From: Bacteroidota bacterium
GTDB lineage: Bacteria > Bacteroidota > Bacteroidia > Bacteroidales > VadinHA17
Assembly: GCA_023430725.1 (NCBI GenBank)
Contig: JAEYZD010000152.1
Location: forward strand, 1 to 6,408
DNA: 6,408 nucleotides
Direction of reading: 5' to 3'
The notes beneath the pieces were generated by a model that did no database searches, was not told the origin of the DNA, and worked only from the letters and a program-made list of their open reading frames with translations. The position numbers were made by a program, and so were the translations under genes. This document shows, piece by piece, positions 1 to 5,733 of this stretch (the stretch's first letter is position 1; each line of letters starts with the position of its first letter).

Positions 1-715
1 CCTCAAACCTGATGGTTCCGCCAATAAGGAATCTGCAGGCAGCAGTCCACTCAAGCGGATTTGTGATCGTCAGCGAATAGGATTTTCCCCCGAGATTGGT
101 TCCGGAGGCGGTGCCGGTTATCAGACACTTGTCGTCCCATGGATTCCAGGTTCCGTATCCCTGGATGTATTCTCTCTGCCTGCTGAACTCCCTGGTGATG
201 ACCTTTGAATCAGGGAAGGTTATTTTTCCACCTTCGAGACTGACGGCAAACATTGCATTCTGGTTGCTGTTCGGTCCGAGGTTTTCGATAGTGTATGTCC
301 CCTCTACCTTCGCTCCGTTCACATGATAGTTGTCAAAAGTGAGGACACGTTCCGAGCCGGTTGTCCCCCTGGGGCCGGAAAGGGTTATGAGTATTTTCCC
401 GCTCCGCTCCACGTCAAACAGGCCGGTGCAGCCGGTGCCGTAATCAATCACAATATTCCTTGGGAAGAATTCCTGTCCGGGAGAATTGATTGTAATGAGC
501 GGACAGCTGTCAAGTATTGATGCTGACTTTTTACCCACCTCTGCAAATACGGTGGCTATCTCCAGTGATGCAAAGGCATCATCGTAGAGGGCTTCGCTGA
601 GTGCCACATCATCGGCAACGTCCGTGGCTTTGGTGTCAATCGGGTCCGATTTGCTGCACGATGACATTATCAGGCCCGTCAGGGCCACAAACAGGATTAG
701 TGTTTTCGTTTTCAT
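1..715 (-). CDS. Uncharacterised Bacteroidota lipoprotein, 3' end cut by the window edge
   Basis: Reading the minus strand from the ATG at 715 gives 238 codons with no stop before the left edge, so the C-terminus is missing. The N-terminus is a lipoprotein signal: a short basic start (MKTKT), a hydrophobic stretch (residues 6-17), then MSSC with the lipid-accepting cysteine at 20, followed by SKSD. The mature part starts with an acidic, probably helical segment (about 28-62). The rest looks beta-rich, with landmarks DYGTGCTG (91-98), SGKI (105-108), VNGAKVEGT (132-140), ITGTASGT (199-206) and a conserved-looking cysteine near the visible end (C227). From memory this pattern resembles a widespread Bacteroidota lipoprotein family of unknown function. 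Cysteines 71, 96, 197 and 227 could form disulfides outside the cytoplasm. The gene lies 86 bases downstream of folA on the same strand; whether it shares that transcript is unclear. No Shine-Dalgarno sequence is seen, which is common in this phylum. The membrane-anchored location is well supported; the role is unknown. Confidence 0.85.
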   Translation of the reverse strand, partial: MKTKTLILFVALTGLIMSSCSKSDPIDTKATDVADDVALSEALYDDAFASLEIATVFAEVGKKSASILDSCPLITINSPGQEFFPRNIVIDYGTGCTGLFDVERSGKILITLSGPRGTTGSERVLTFDNYHVNGAKVEGTYTIENLGPNSNQNAMFAVSLEGGKITFPDSKVITREFSRQREYIQGYGTWNPWDDKCLITGTASGTNLGGKSYSLTITNPLEWTAACRFLIGGTIRFE

Positions 716-729
716 ACAATTGTTTGTTA

Positions 730-772
730 AGTGTTCTTAAGCATCTGTGTCTCTTTGACGGCAGAGAACACT
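730..772. repeat. Short inverted repeat in the folA-lipoprotein gap
   Basis: AGTGTTCT (730-737) is matched by its exact complement AGAACACT (765-772) with 27 bases between. A second perfect inverted repeat, TTAAG-TGTT-CTTAA (727-740), overlaps the left arm. Both lie in the 86-bp gap just upstream of the lipoprotein start at 715. They could be an operator or form a leader hairpin, but an 8-bp match within a gap this size may be chance. No clear TAnnTTTG promoter element was found in the gap. Confidence 0.3.
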
Positions 773-801
773 CACGGTTTAACGGACGGAGAAAAAAAAA
801 G

Positions 802-1290
802 TTACCCGCGCCTGAGGTATGTGGTGTAGGAGAAGCTGTATTCCCCGGGCTCCTCTGAAAGATAATCCTCCTGTTCCGAGATATACCATTCGTCAGGGCT
901 GATCTCAGGGAAGAATGTATCAGCCTCGAACACGGCATCTATGTGTGTGACCATCAGCCTGTCAGCCATGGGCATGAACTGCCGGTATACAGATCCTCCG
1001 CCGATTATGAATATCTCTTTCCCGGGATCACAGAGCTGCACAGCATCTTCTATCGACCTTGCCGTGGCGGCACAGTCAAAACAGTCGAGCTCATTGTCAG
1101 TAAGCACAATATTCTGTCTTCCGGGAAGTGGCCTGTTGGGGAGTGACTCCCATGTTTTCTTACCCATTATCAGGCAATGACCCATAGTGATCTCTTTAAA
1201 TCGCTTCAGGTCTCCGGGCAGATGGGCCAGCAGGCCGTTGTTATACCCGATCCCGTTGTTACGGTCGGTGGCTACTATGATTGTGATCAT
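802..1290 (-). CDS. folA: Dihydrofolate reductase
   Basis: This cytoplasmic enzyme reduces dihydrofolate to tetrahydrofolate with NADPH, recycling the dihydrofolate produced by the thymidylate synthase encoded just upstream. At 162 residues it has the usual length for a chromosomal DHFR. Visible landmarks by E. coli alignment are the N-terminal strand ITIIVATDRNNGIG (2-15), the catalytic acid D27 in LPGDLKRFK, the NADPH-binding segment MGKKTWESL (42-50), PGRQNIVL (56-63) with the folate-binding arginine R58, the cofactor loop IIGGGSVY (95-102), and THIDA..EADTFFP (115-128). An oddity is that the PW pair before the catalytic helix (E. coli P21-W22) is L21-A22 here. The ATG at 1290 lies one base after the thyA stop codon, so translation is probably coupled; AGGGGA sits about 14 bases upstream, too far for a standard ribosome binding site. 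A run of nine T on the coding strand follows the stop by one base, without a convincing hairpin. Confidence 0.97.
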   Translation of the reverse strand: MITIIVATDRNNGIGYNNGLLAHLPGDLKRFKEITMGHCLIMGKKTWESLPNRPLPGRQNIVLTDNELDCFDCAATARSIEDAVQLCDPGKEIFIIGGGSVYRQFMPMADRLMVTHIDAVFEADTFFPEISPDEWYISEQEDYLSEEPGEYSFSYTTYLRRG

Positions 1291-1291
1291 T

Positions 1292-2086
1292 TCAGACGGA
1301 TATTTCCCCTTTTATGGCAGGGTGAGGATTATAATCCGACAGGACAAAATCCTCATATTTAAACTTCAGAATATCATTAACCCCGCTGTTTACTGTCATC
1401 CTTGGCAGTGGTCTGGGATCACGGGTGAGCTGCAGCCTGACCTGGTCAGTATGGTTGAGGTATATGTGTGCATCTCCAAGGGTGTGGATGAATTCACCGG
1501 GTTTGTAGCCGGTCACCTGTGCCATCATCAGAGTCAGCAGGGCATATGAAGCGATGTTGAAGGGCACACCTAGGAAGATGTCAGCGCTGCGCTGGTAGAG
1601 CTGGCATGAGAGCCTGTCACCCGCCACATAAAACTGGAACAGGATATGACATGGAGGAAGGGCCATCTTTTCTATCTCGCCCACATTCCATGCTGAGATG
1701 ATGTGTCTCCGGGAATCCGGGTTGTGCTTCAGGGAGTCCACCACATTACTGACCTGGTCTATTGCCCTGCCGTCGGCAGCAGGCCATGAACGCCACTGGT
1801 AGCCGTAGATCGGACCCAGGTTACCGTCGGGACCGGCCCACTCGTTCCATATTTTCACCCCGTTCTCCTGCAGGTAGCGCACATTTGTACTGCCGCTTAG
1901 GAACCAGAGAAGCTCATGGATTATTGACTTGAGGTGCAGTTTTTTTGTGGTCATCAGCGGGAAGCTGCCGGAGAGGTCAAACCGCATCTGGTAGCCGAAG
2001 GTGCTGATGGTGCCTGTGCCGGTCCGGTCTCTCTTCTCAATGCCATGTTGCATGACATGGCTCAGCAGGTCAAGGTATTGCTTCAT
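1292..2086 (-). CDS. thyA: Thymidylate synthase (ThyA type)
   Basis: ThyA methylates dUMP to dTMP using 5,10-methylene-tetrahydrofolate and releases dihydrofolate, the substrate of the next gene's product. The protein has 264 residues, exactly the E. coli length, and the key residues fall at the E. coli numbers: R21 (phosphate binding), W80, the catalytic nucleophile C146 in PPCHILFQFYV, R126 and R127 (SRRHII, contributed across the dimer), R166 in QRSAD, D169, N177 (PFNIASY), and H207 with Y209 (DAHIYL). It is the classical folate-oxidising enzyme and not the flavin-dependent ThyX, which explains the need for the adjacent folA. The start is 15 bases after the glycosidase stop codon and is preceded by GGGAGAA at 2092-2098, a plausible ribosome binding site. 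It is a middle gene of the minus-strand operon; no promoter of its own is evident. Confidence 0.98.
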   Translation of the reverse strand: MKQYLDLLSHVMQHGIEKRDRTGTGTISTFGYQMRFDLSGSFPLMTTKKLHLKSIIHELLWFLSGSTNVRYLQENGVKIWNEWAGPDGNLGPIYGYQWRSWPAADGRAIDQVSNVVDSLKHNPDSRRHIISAWNVGEIEKMALPPCHILFQFYVAGDRLSCQLYQRSADIFLGVPFNIASYALLTLMMAQVTGYKPGEFIHTLGDAHIYLNHTDQVRLQLTRDPRPLPRMTVNSGVNDILKFKYEDFVLSDYNPHPAIKGEISV

Positions 2087-2101
2087 GATTGTTCTCCCGG
2101 T

Positions 2102-4057
2102 TTATTTGCCTGCAGGTGTGATTCTTGCAATCCATCCTCCGCCCGGAGCCAGGGTTATCTGCAGCCTGTCACCTGCAGTGACGTCCTGCTTAATATGCCT
2201 GTAATCCTCCCCATGCCGGTCTGCGTTGACACCGTCGCTGAATATCTCCATCGTGTAGCCTCCGGCAGGAAGGAATGACAGGTCAATCTCAGAAGTGAAC
2301 GGCGTCCAGTCGTTAATTGCTGCGAGATACCATTCCGTGCCGTTCCTGCGTACAGTGACAATATAGTCCCCTTTTCTGGCGTCCAGCACCCTGGTCTCAT
2401 CCCAGGTGACGGGCACTGCGGCGATGAAGGAGGTGCACTCCTGGTTGCGCATGTAGTTGGACGGGCTGTCTGCAAGCATCTGCAGCGGGCTTTCAAAAAC
2501 AACGTACATTGCCATCTGGTGAACCCTGGTGCCCTGGCTGGCGGGCCTGTAGAAGACCGGCGTGAAATCGCGCTTCTGCATGTTCACCATGGCTCCGGGG
2601 GTGTAATCCATCGGGCCGGCCACCATCCTGGTAAACGGAAGTGTAACATCATGTTCAGGGTTGCATTCCGCACTCCACTTGTTGTTTTCCAGCCCCTTGA
2701 CTCCCTCGCGTGTGATGGCGTTGGGCCATGTTCGCTCGATGCCGTCAGGCTTGTATGACCCGTGGAAATCCACAAGCATCTTATGCGCTGCTGCCTTTGC
2801 AGCCAAAGTATGGTAGTAATTGACCATCCACTGGTCATCACGCTGCATGAAATCAACCTTGATACCCTTCACTCCCCATTTCTCATACTGGGCAAGAGCC
2901 TCATCCAGCTGATCCCAGAGTGTTTTCCAGATTACCCAGAGGATTATGTCCACATTTTTTGAGGCCGCATATTCGCACAGTTCCTGAACGTCAAAGCCCG
3001 GGGCCTGTTCCAGGACGTTGCCGAGGACATACCATCCTTCATCCAGGATGACATACTCCAGGCCGTTTGCAGAGGCGAAGTCTATATAATACTTATATGT
3101 ATCATTATTCAGTCCTGCCCGGAAGTCAACGCCGAAGATGTTGTTTGCATTGTACCAGTCCCACGCCACCTTGCCCGGCCTGACCCAGCTGAAGTCGCTC
3201 CCCGGTGCCGGCGGCGCTCCGAGGCGGTAGACCATCTCGCTCTCCGCGAGGCTGGCATCGTCAGGGGTGATTATGAAGAGACGCCATGGGTAGGTGCGGG
3301 TACCTGAAGTAACAGCCAGGTAGTCCTTTCTCTCGGTAACGTAAACATTCCTGTCATTGTGAGCCTTCACTGCAGCAGGGTATGCCGGCAGAACACCCGT
3401 TACCCCGCCGTGACCGTCACCGGTGATCCACAATCCCGGATAATCCTGAATGTCAGCCTCGGAAAGAAGTATGTTGGTCCCTCCTGTCGTGAAAAGCGCC
3501 GGCAGGCTGGCAAGGTGCTTTGGACCGACTGTATCCATGGAGGCAGGATGGAATGTGCATTCGTTGTGTGACATGAAGCCCTTTTCGAGTGGATACAGCG
3601 CCTTTGTGCCGGCAGGGAGGCTGAAGCCAAACCGTTCGTTTTTCACTGTAACGCTGTCTTTCATTGAAGTTGCAAACCTGTATGCCACACCGTCATCATA
3701 GACGCGAAAGTCGATAGCTACTCCGCCCCTGAAGCGAATTGTCAGGGCATTATAAACATCCGGCACACGGCTGTTCCGTCTCGGAACCACGGGTATCAGG
3801 ACTTCATTGACTGAAGAGGTTACGGCACGGGAAAGAGCCGGTTTCGGACCAGGAAAAGCGACTTCCCCCAGCTGCAGCTCCGGAGTGAGTCCGGAGATAA
3901 TTTCCCTGTTGTCGTATCTGACCCTGACCGATACTCCCCCGGTGGTCTCAACTGAAAGCTCCGTCCGGCCGTCAGGCGACTTCACATTGTACTCCCTTGA
4001 CAGCAGGGGCATTGGAATAAGCACTCCTGCTGCAATCAAAATCAATAAAATTCTCAT
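2102..4057 (-). CDS. Secreted glycoside hydrolase family 97, retaining (alpha-galactosidase-like) type
   Basis: This is a GH97 enzyme of the SusB family, 651 residues, which hydrolyses alpha-linked glycosides. A Sec signal peptide (about 1-20, cleavage probably after LLS) without a lipobox cysteine points to soluble periplasmic export. The order is an N-terminal beta-sandwich (about 22-285, starting YNVKSPDGR), a (beta/alpha)8 barrel (about 290-545, with VAWDWYN, YVILDEGWY, GIKVDFMQRDDQ, LVDFHGSYKPDG, TREGVKGLE and NPEHD), and a C-terminal beta domain (about 550-651). In the characterised retaining GH97 enzymes an Asp at the end of the KVDF strand is the nucleophile; here it is D402. Inverting alpha-glucosidases such as SusB lack it. 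The acid/base is probably a Glu in 451-456, and E464/E468 may help bind calcium. The length also fits the roughly 660-residue retaining alpha-galactosidases better than the roughly 740-residue SusB, so alpha-galactosidase is the best guess, though alpha-glucosidase or another alpha-glycosidase cannot be excluded. No SusC/SusD genes are visible; it sits inside a nucleotide-metabolism operon. Confidence 0.93.
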   Translation of the reverse strand: MRILLILIAAGVLIPMPLLSREYNVKSPDGRTELSVETTGGVSVRVRYDNREIISGLTPELQLGEVAFPGPKPALSRAVTSSVNEVLIPVVPRRNSRVPDVYNALTIRFRGGVAIDFRVYDDGVAYRFATSMKDSVTVKNERFGFSLPAGTKALYPLEKGFMSHNECTFHPASMDTVGPKHLASLPALFTTGGTNILLSEADIQDYPGLWITGDGHGGVTGVLPAYPAAVKAHNDRNVYVTERKDYLAVTSGTRTYPWRLFIITPDDASLAESEMVYRLGAPPAPGSDFSWVRPGKVAWDWYNANNIFGVDFRAGLNNDTYKYYIDFASANGLEYVILDEGWYVLGNVLEQAPGFDVQELCEYAASKNVDIILWVIWKTLWDQLDEALAQYEKWGVKGIKVDFMQRDDQWMVNYYHTLAAKAAAHKMLVDFHGSYKPDGIERTWPNAITREGVKGLENNKWSAECNPEHDVTLPFTRMVAGPMDYTPGAMVNMQKRDFTPVFYRPASQGTRVHQMAMYVVFESPLQMLADSPSNYMRNQECTSFIAAVPVTWDETRVLDARKGDYIVTVRRNGTEWYLAAINDWTPFTSEIDLSFLPAGGYTMEIFSDGVNADRHGEDYRHIKQDVTAGDRLQITLAPGGGWIARITPAGK

Positions 4058-4059
4058 TT

Positions 4060-4066
4060 CTCCTCC
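4060..4066 (-). promoter_or_regulatory. Ribosome binding site of the GH97 gene
   Basis: The 14-base gap between the BFN stop codon and the GH97 start reads AAACCGGAGGAGAA on the coding strand. GGAGGAG is a near-ideal Shine-Dalgarno sequence at a suitable distance from the ATG at 4057, which fixes that start. Most other genes here lack a recognisable one, as expected for Bacteroidota, so this strong site stands out. Confidence 0.6.
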
Positions 4067-4071
4067 GGTTT

Positions 4072-4677
4072 TTATCCTTTTCCTTTCCTTCGAGCCATCT
4101 CGTCACGGATGGCTGCTGCCTGTTCATAATCCTCACGGGCAATGGCCTCCGTGAGCATATCCCTGAGTTCATCATCGGGAAACTCGCCGTACTCGCTGGT
4201 TACGGGCGGTTTCTTTTCGGTGACCGGTTCTGGCGGTTTCTTCTGTTCCTCTTCGGATGTTGTGCTCATCACGATGCCGGCTTCATTGAGTATCTGTGGC
4301 TCGATGAATATCGGGCATTCAAATCTGAGAGCAAGCGCCACGGCATCAGAGGTACGGGAATCGATCCTGAACCTTCTCTCACCGTCAGTGCAGAGTATTT
4401 CCGAATAAAAGATGCCTTCGCGAAGCTTATTTATCAGGACCTGCTCCACGGTTACACCGCAGGCTTCCGCGAAGCTCCTGAAGAGGTCATGTGTCAGCGG
4501 TCTCGGTGGTTCCAGGTTCTCGAGCTTGATGACAATGGCCTGAGCCTCAAACCCACCGATAATAATAGGTATACGCCGTTCACCGTTTTCCTCCGCCAGT
4601 ATGAGGGCATAGGCGCCGGACTGAGTCTGGCTGTAAGATATGCCTATGACCTTCAGACGAATAAGCTTATTCTGCAT
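4072..4677 (-). CDS. Bifunctional-nuclease (DUF151/BFN) domain protein with C-terminal UVR motif
   Basis: The protein has 201 residues. Residues about 5-135 form a BFN/DUF151 domain, recognisable from RIPIIIGGFEAQAI (35-48), RPLTHDLF (59-66) and IDSRTSDAVALALR (105-118). The family is named after a plant protein reported to have DNase and RNase activity; the biochemical role of bacterial members is not settled, so nuclease activity here is inference. Residues about 138-165 are a Lys/Pro/Glu-rich linker. Residues about 166-198 (DDELRDMLTEAIAREDYEQA and onward through AAIRDEMARRK) match the UVR motif of UvrB and UvrC, a helical-hairpin protein-interaction element. This BFN-UVR architecture is usual in Bacteroidota. 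No signal peptide is present, so it should be cytoplasmic. It is the first gene of the minus-strand operon, 14 bases ahead of the GH97 gene and divergent from rplU. The start at 4677 gives the expected N-terminus; no Shine-Dalgarno sequence precedes it. Confidence 0.9.
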   Translation of the reverse strand: MQNKLIRLKVIGISYSQTQSGAYALILAEENGERRIPIIIGGFEAQAIVIKLENLEPPRPLTHDLFRSFAEACGVTVEQVLINKLREGIFYSEILCTDGERRFRIDSRTSDAVALALRFECPIFIEPQILNEAGIVMSTTSEEEQKKPPEPVTEKKPPVTSEYGEFPDDELRDMLTEAIAREDYEQAAAIRDEMARRKGKG

Positions 4678-4713
4678 AACAATTCAGGTTTACTGCCTGA
4701 CAGGCTGATACGA

Positions 4714-4721
4714 CAAATATA
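4714..4721 (-). promoter_or_regulatory. Candidate -7 promoter element for the BFN-GH97-thyA-folA operon
   Basis: The minus strand reads TATATTTG, a full match to the Bacteroidota -7 consensus TAnnTTTG, 36 bases before the BFN start codon. This would place transcription initiation near 4707-4710 with a leader of about 30 bases. No good TTG/TTTG -33 element is found at the proper distance, so the promoter may be weak or helped by an activator. A short palindrome, GCCTG-A-CAGGC (4695-4705), lies at or just after the predicted start site. Confidence 0.5.
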
Positions 4722-4759
4722 AATAATAAGACTCTTAAAGACCCGCAGCACTGGAATTT

Positions 4760-4768
4760 TTATCCACA
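4760..4768 (+). promoter_or_regulatory. Perfect DnaA-box 9-mer between divergent promoters
   Basis: TTATCCACA is the highest-affinity DnaA-box consensus. It lies in the non-coding gap, upstream of both the predicted minus-strand promoter (about 40 bases from its -7 element) and the rplU promoter (about 30 bases from its -33 element). Only one box was seen, so this is not an origin. It may be a DnaA regulatory site or a chance match. Confidence 0.35.
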
Positions 4769-4797
4769 GTCAGATACTGATAAATTAATTGTCCGGG

Positions 4798-4827
4798 TTT
4801 GCAAATAAGTTAATTTTTATATCTTTG
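4798..4827 (+). promoter_or_regulatory. Bacteroidota-type promoter for rplU-rpmA
   Basis: TTTG at 4798-4801 serves as the -33 element and TATCTTTG at 4820-4827 matches the -7 consensus TAnnTTTG, with 18 bases between, close to the usual spacing for the Bacteroidota primary sigma factor. The surrounding DNA is A/T-rich. Transcription should begin near 4832-4836. It points to rplU and is the strongest promoter candidate in the window. Confidence 0.75.
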
Positions 4828-4833
4828 CAGTCC

Positions 4834-4920
4834 GAAAAACAGAGATCCGGCGGGGCCTGCAGAAGAGTCATGCACAGAGGAGCGTGGCCGCCTCGCGGAG
4901 TAACGAAAGAGAGATTGAAA
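4834..4920 (+). promoter_or_regulatory. Transcribed 5' leader of rplU, possible regulatory structure
   Basis: Between the predicted transcription start and the rplU ATG lie about 85-90 bases, clearly more G/C-rich than the promoter region before it. Two mutually exclusive pairings are visible: GGCGG (4849-4853) with CCGCC (4888-4892), or GAGG (4877-4880) with CCTC (4891-4894). Leaders of ribosomal-protein operons often carry autoregulatory structures, and L21 leaders are known in Firmicutes, but I cannot match this sequence to a described motif. An ATG at 4870 is in frame with rplU. Confidence 0.3.
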
Positions 4921-5424
4921 ATGTACGCAATCGTAGAAATTGCCGGTCAGCAGTTCAAGGTCGAAGAAGGAAGAAAGATCTTCGTTCACAGGCTTGACGC
5001 AGCTGAAGGTGATAATTTAAGTTTTGAAAAGGTTCTCCTCCTTGACAATGACGGAGCTGTAACCATTGGGGAACCAGTCATCACCGGCACAGTGGTTGAA
5101 GGCAAGGTTCTTGCCCATGTAAGAGGTGACAAGGTCATCATCTTCAAGAAGAAGAGAAGGAAAGGCTATCAGAAGAGAAGCGGCCACCGCCAGGACTTTA
5201 CCCAGATAGAGGTATTGAGCATTGGACCCGCCGGAGAAGAGAAGAAGAAAGCTGCTCCAAAGGCTGAGAAGAAAGTAACTGAAGCCCCTGTTGCTGAAGA
5301 GGCAAAGGCTGAAGTGAAGAAGGCTCCTGCAAAAAAGACCGCTGCCCCGAAGGCCGCTGCTGAAAAAAAGGAGACCGTGAAGAAGGCACCCGCAAAGAGC
5401 GCCAAAAAAACGGATAAGGAATAA
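4921..5424 (+). CDS. rplU: 50S ribosomal protein L21 with long basic C-terminal tail
   Basis: L21 binds 23S rRNA in the large ribosomal subunit. The 167-residue product begins MYAIVEIAGQQFKVEEG, the standard L21 start, which is why the ATG at 4921 was chosen even though the frame stays open upstream (in-frame ATG at 4870). The core covers about 1-103, with KVIIFKKKRRKGYQKRSGHR (71-90) as the family signature and FTQIEVLSI (93-101) as its end. After that comes a 64-residue tail (104-167) made almost only of Lys, Ala, Pro, Glu, Thr and Val, with VKKAPAK repeated at 132-138 and 153-159 and AAPKA at 111-115 and 141-145. The tail is probably disordered and may touch RNA; its function is unknown. 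A typical L21 is about 103 residues. The gene is the first of an rplU-rpmA operon, 26 bases ahead of rpmA, behind a strong promoter. Confidence 0.97.
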   Translation: MYAIVEIAGQQFKVEEGRKIFVHRLDAAEGDNLSFEKVLLLDNDGAVTIGEPVITGTVVEGKVLAHVRGDKVIIFKKKRRKGYQKRSGHRQDFTQIEVLSIGPAGEEKKKAAPKAEKKVTEAPVAEEAKAEVKKAPAKKTAAPKAAAEKKETVKKAPAKSAKKTDKE

Positions 5425-5450
5425 CCGATAAACAGTAAAAAGACAAGGAT

Positions 5451-5711
5451 ATGGCACACAAGAAAGGTGTAGGCAGTTCACGTAACGGCCGCGACTCAGA
5501 AAGCAAAAGGCTTGGTGTCAAGCTCTTCGGAGGACAGGTAGTCAAAGCCGGCAGCATCATCGTACGCCAGCGTGGCACCACCCACAACCCCGGTGACAAC
5601 GTGGGAATGGGCAAGGACCATACTCTCTTCGCCCTCGTAGACGGCACAATTGAGTTCAGAAAGAAAAGAGACAACAAATCTTACGTTTCGGTTAAGCCCG
5701 TAGCAGAATAA
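5451..5711 (+). CDS. rpmA: 50S ribosomal protein L27
   Basis: L27 is a large-subunit protein whose flexible N-terminus reaches toward the peptidyl-transferase centre and helps position tRNA. The 86-residue length is typical. The N-terminus MAHKKGVGSSRNGRDSESKR is the mature form, without the cleavable N-terminal extension found in many Firmicutes, so no processing protease is needed. GVKLFGGQ (22-29), IIVRQRGT (36-43) and the following NPGDNVGMGKDHTLFAL are family hallmarks. The gene is co-transcribed with rplU and followed 22 bases later by an intrinsic terminator. AAGGA ends only one base before the ATG, too close to be a standard Shine-Dalgarno sequence. Confidence 0.98.
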   Translation: MAHKKGVGSSRNGRDSESKRLGVKLFGGQVVKAGSIIVRQRGTTHNPGDNVGMGKDHTLFALVDGTIEFRKKRDNKSYVSVKPVAE

Positions 5712-5733
5712 GATAGCATCACAACAATACAGG

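Noticed and set aside
792..819. Intrinsic terminator after folA made of the nine-T run and a TACC/GGTA stem
   Set aside because: The stem is only 4 bp with a 9-base loop and overlaps the folA stop codon; the T-run alone is not enough to call a terminator.
1187..1549. Plus-strand open frame of 120 residues across the thyA-folA junction
   Set aside because: It lies antisense to two certain genes and encodes nothing recognisable.
2102..4057. Polysaccharide utilisation locus around the GH97 gene
   Set aside because: No SusC/SusD-like, sensor or other carbohydrate genes are adjacent; neighbours on both sides are housekeeping genes.
4760..4768. Replication origin
   Set aside because: There is only one DnaA box, with no dnaA gene, box cluster or typical origin neighbours.
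4789..4920. Longer L21 reading frame starting at a TTG near 4789 (44 extra residues)
   Set aside because: It would include the promoter's -33 and -7 elements, and the conserved L21 N-terminus MYAIVEIAGQQF starts at the ATG at 4921.
5017..5677. Minus-strand open frames of 96-159 residues opposite rplU and rpmA
   Set aside because: They are antisense shadows of the Lys/Ala/Glu-rich L21 tail and of L27, giving Ser/Leu/Phe-rich products with no recognisable domain.
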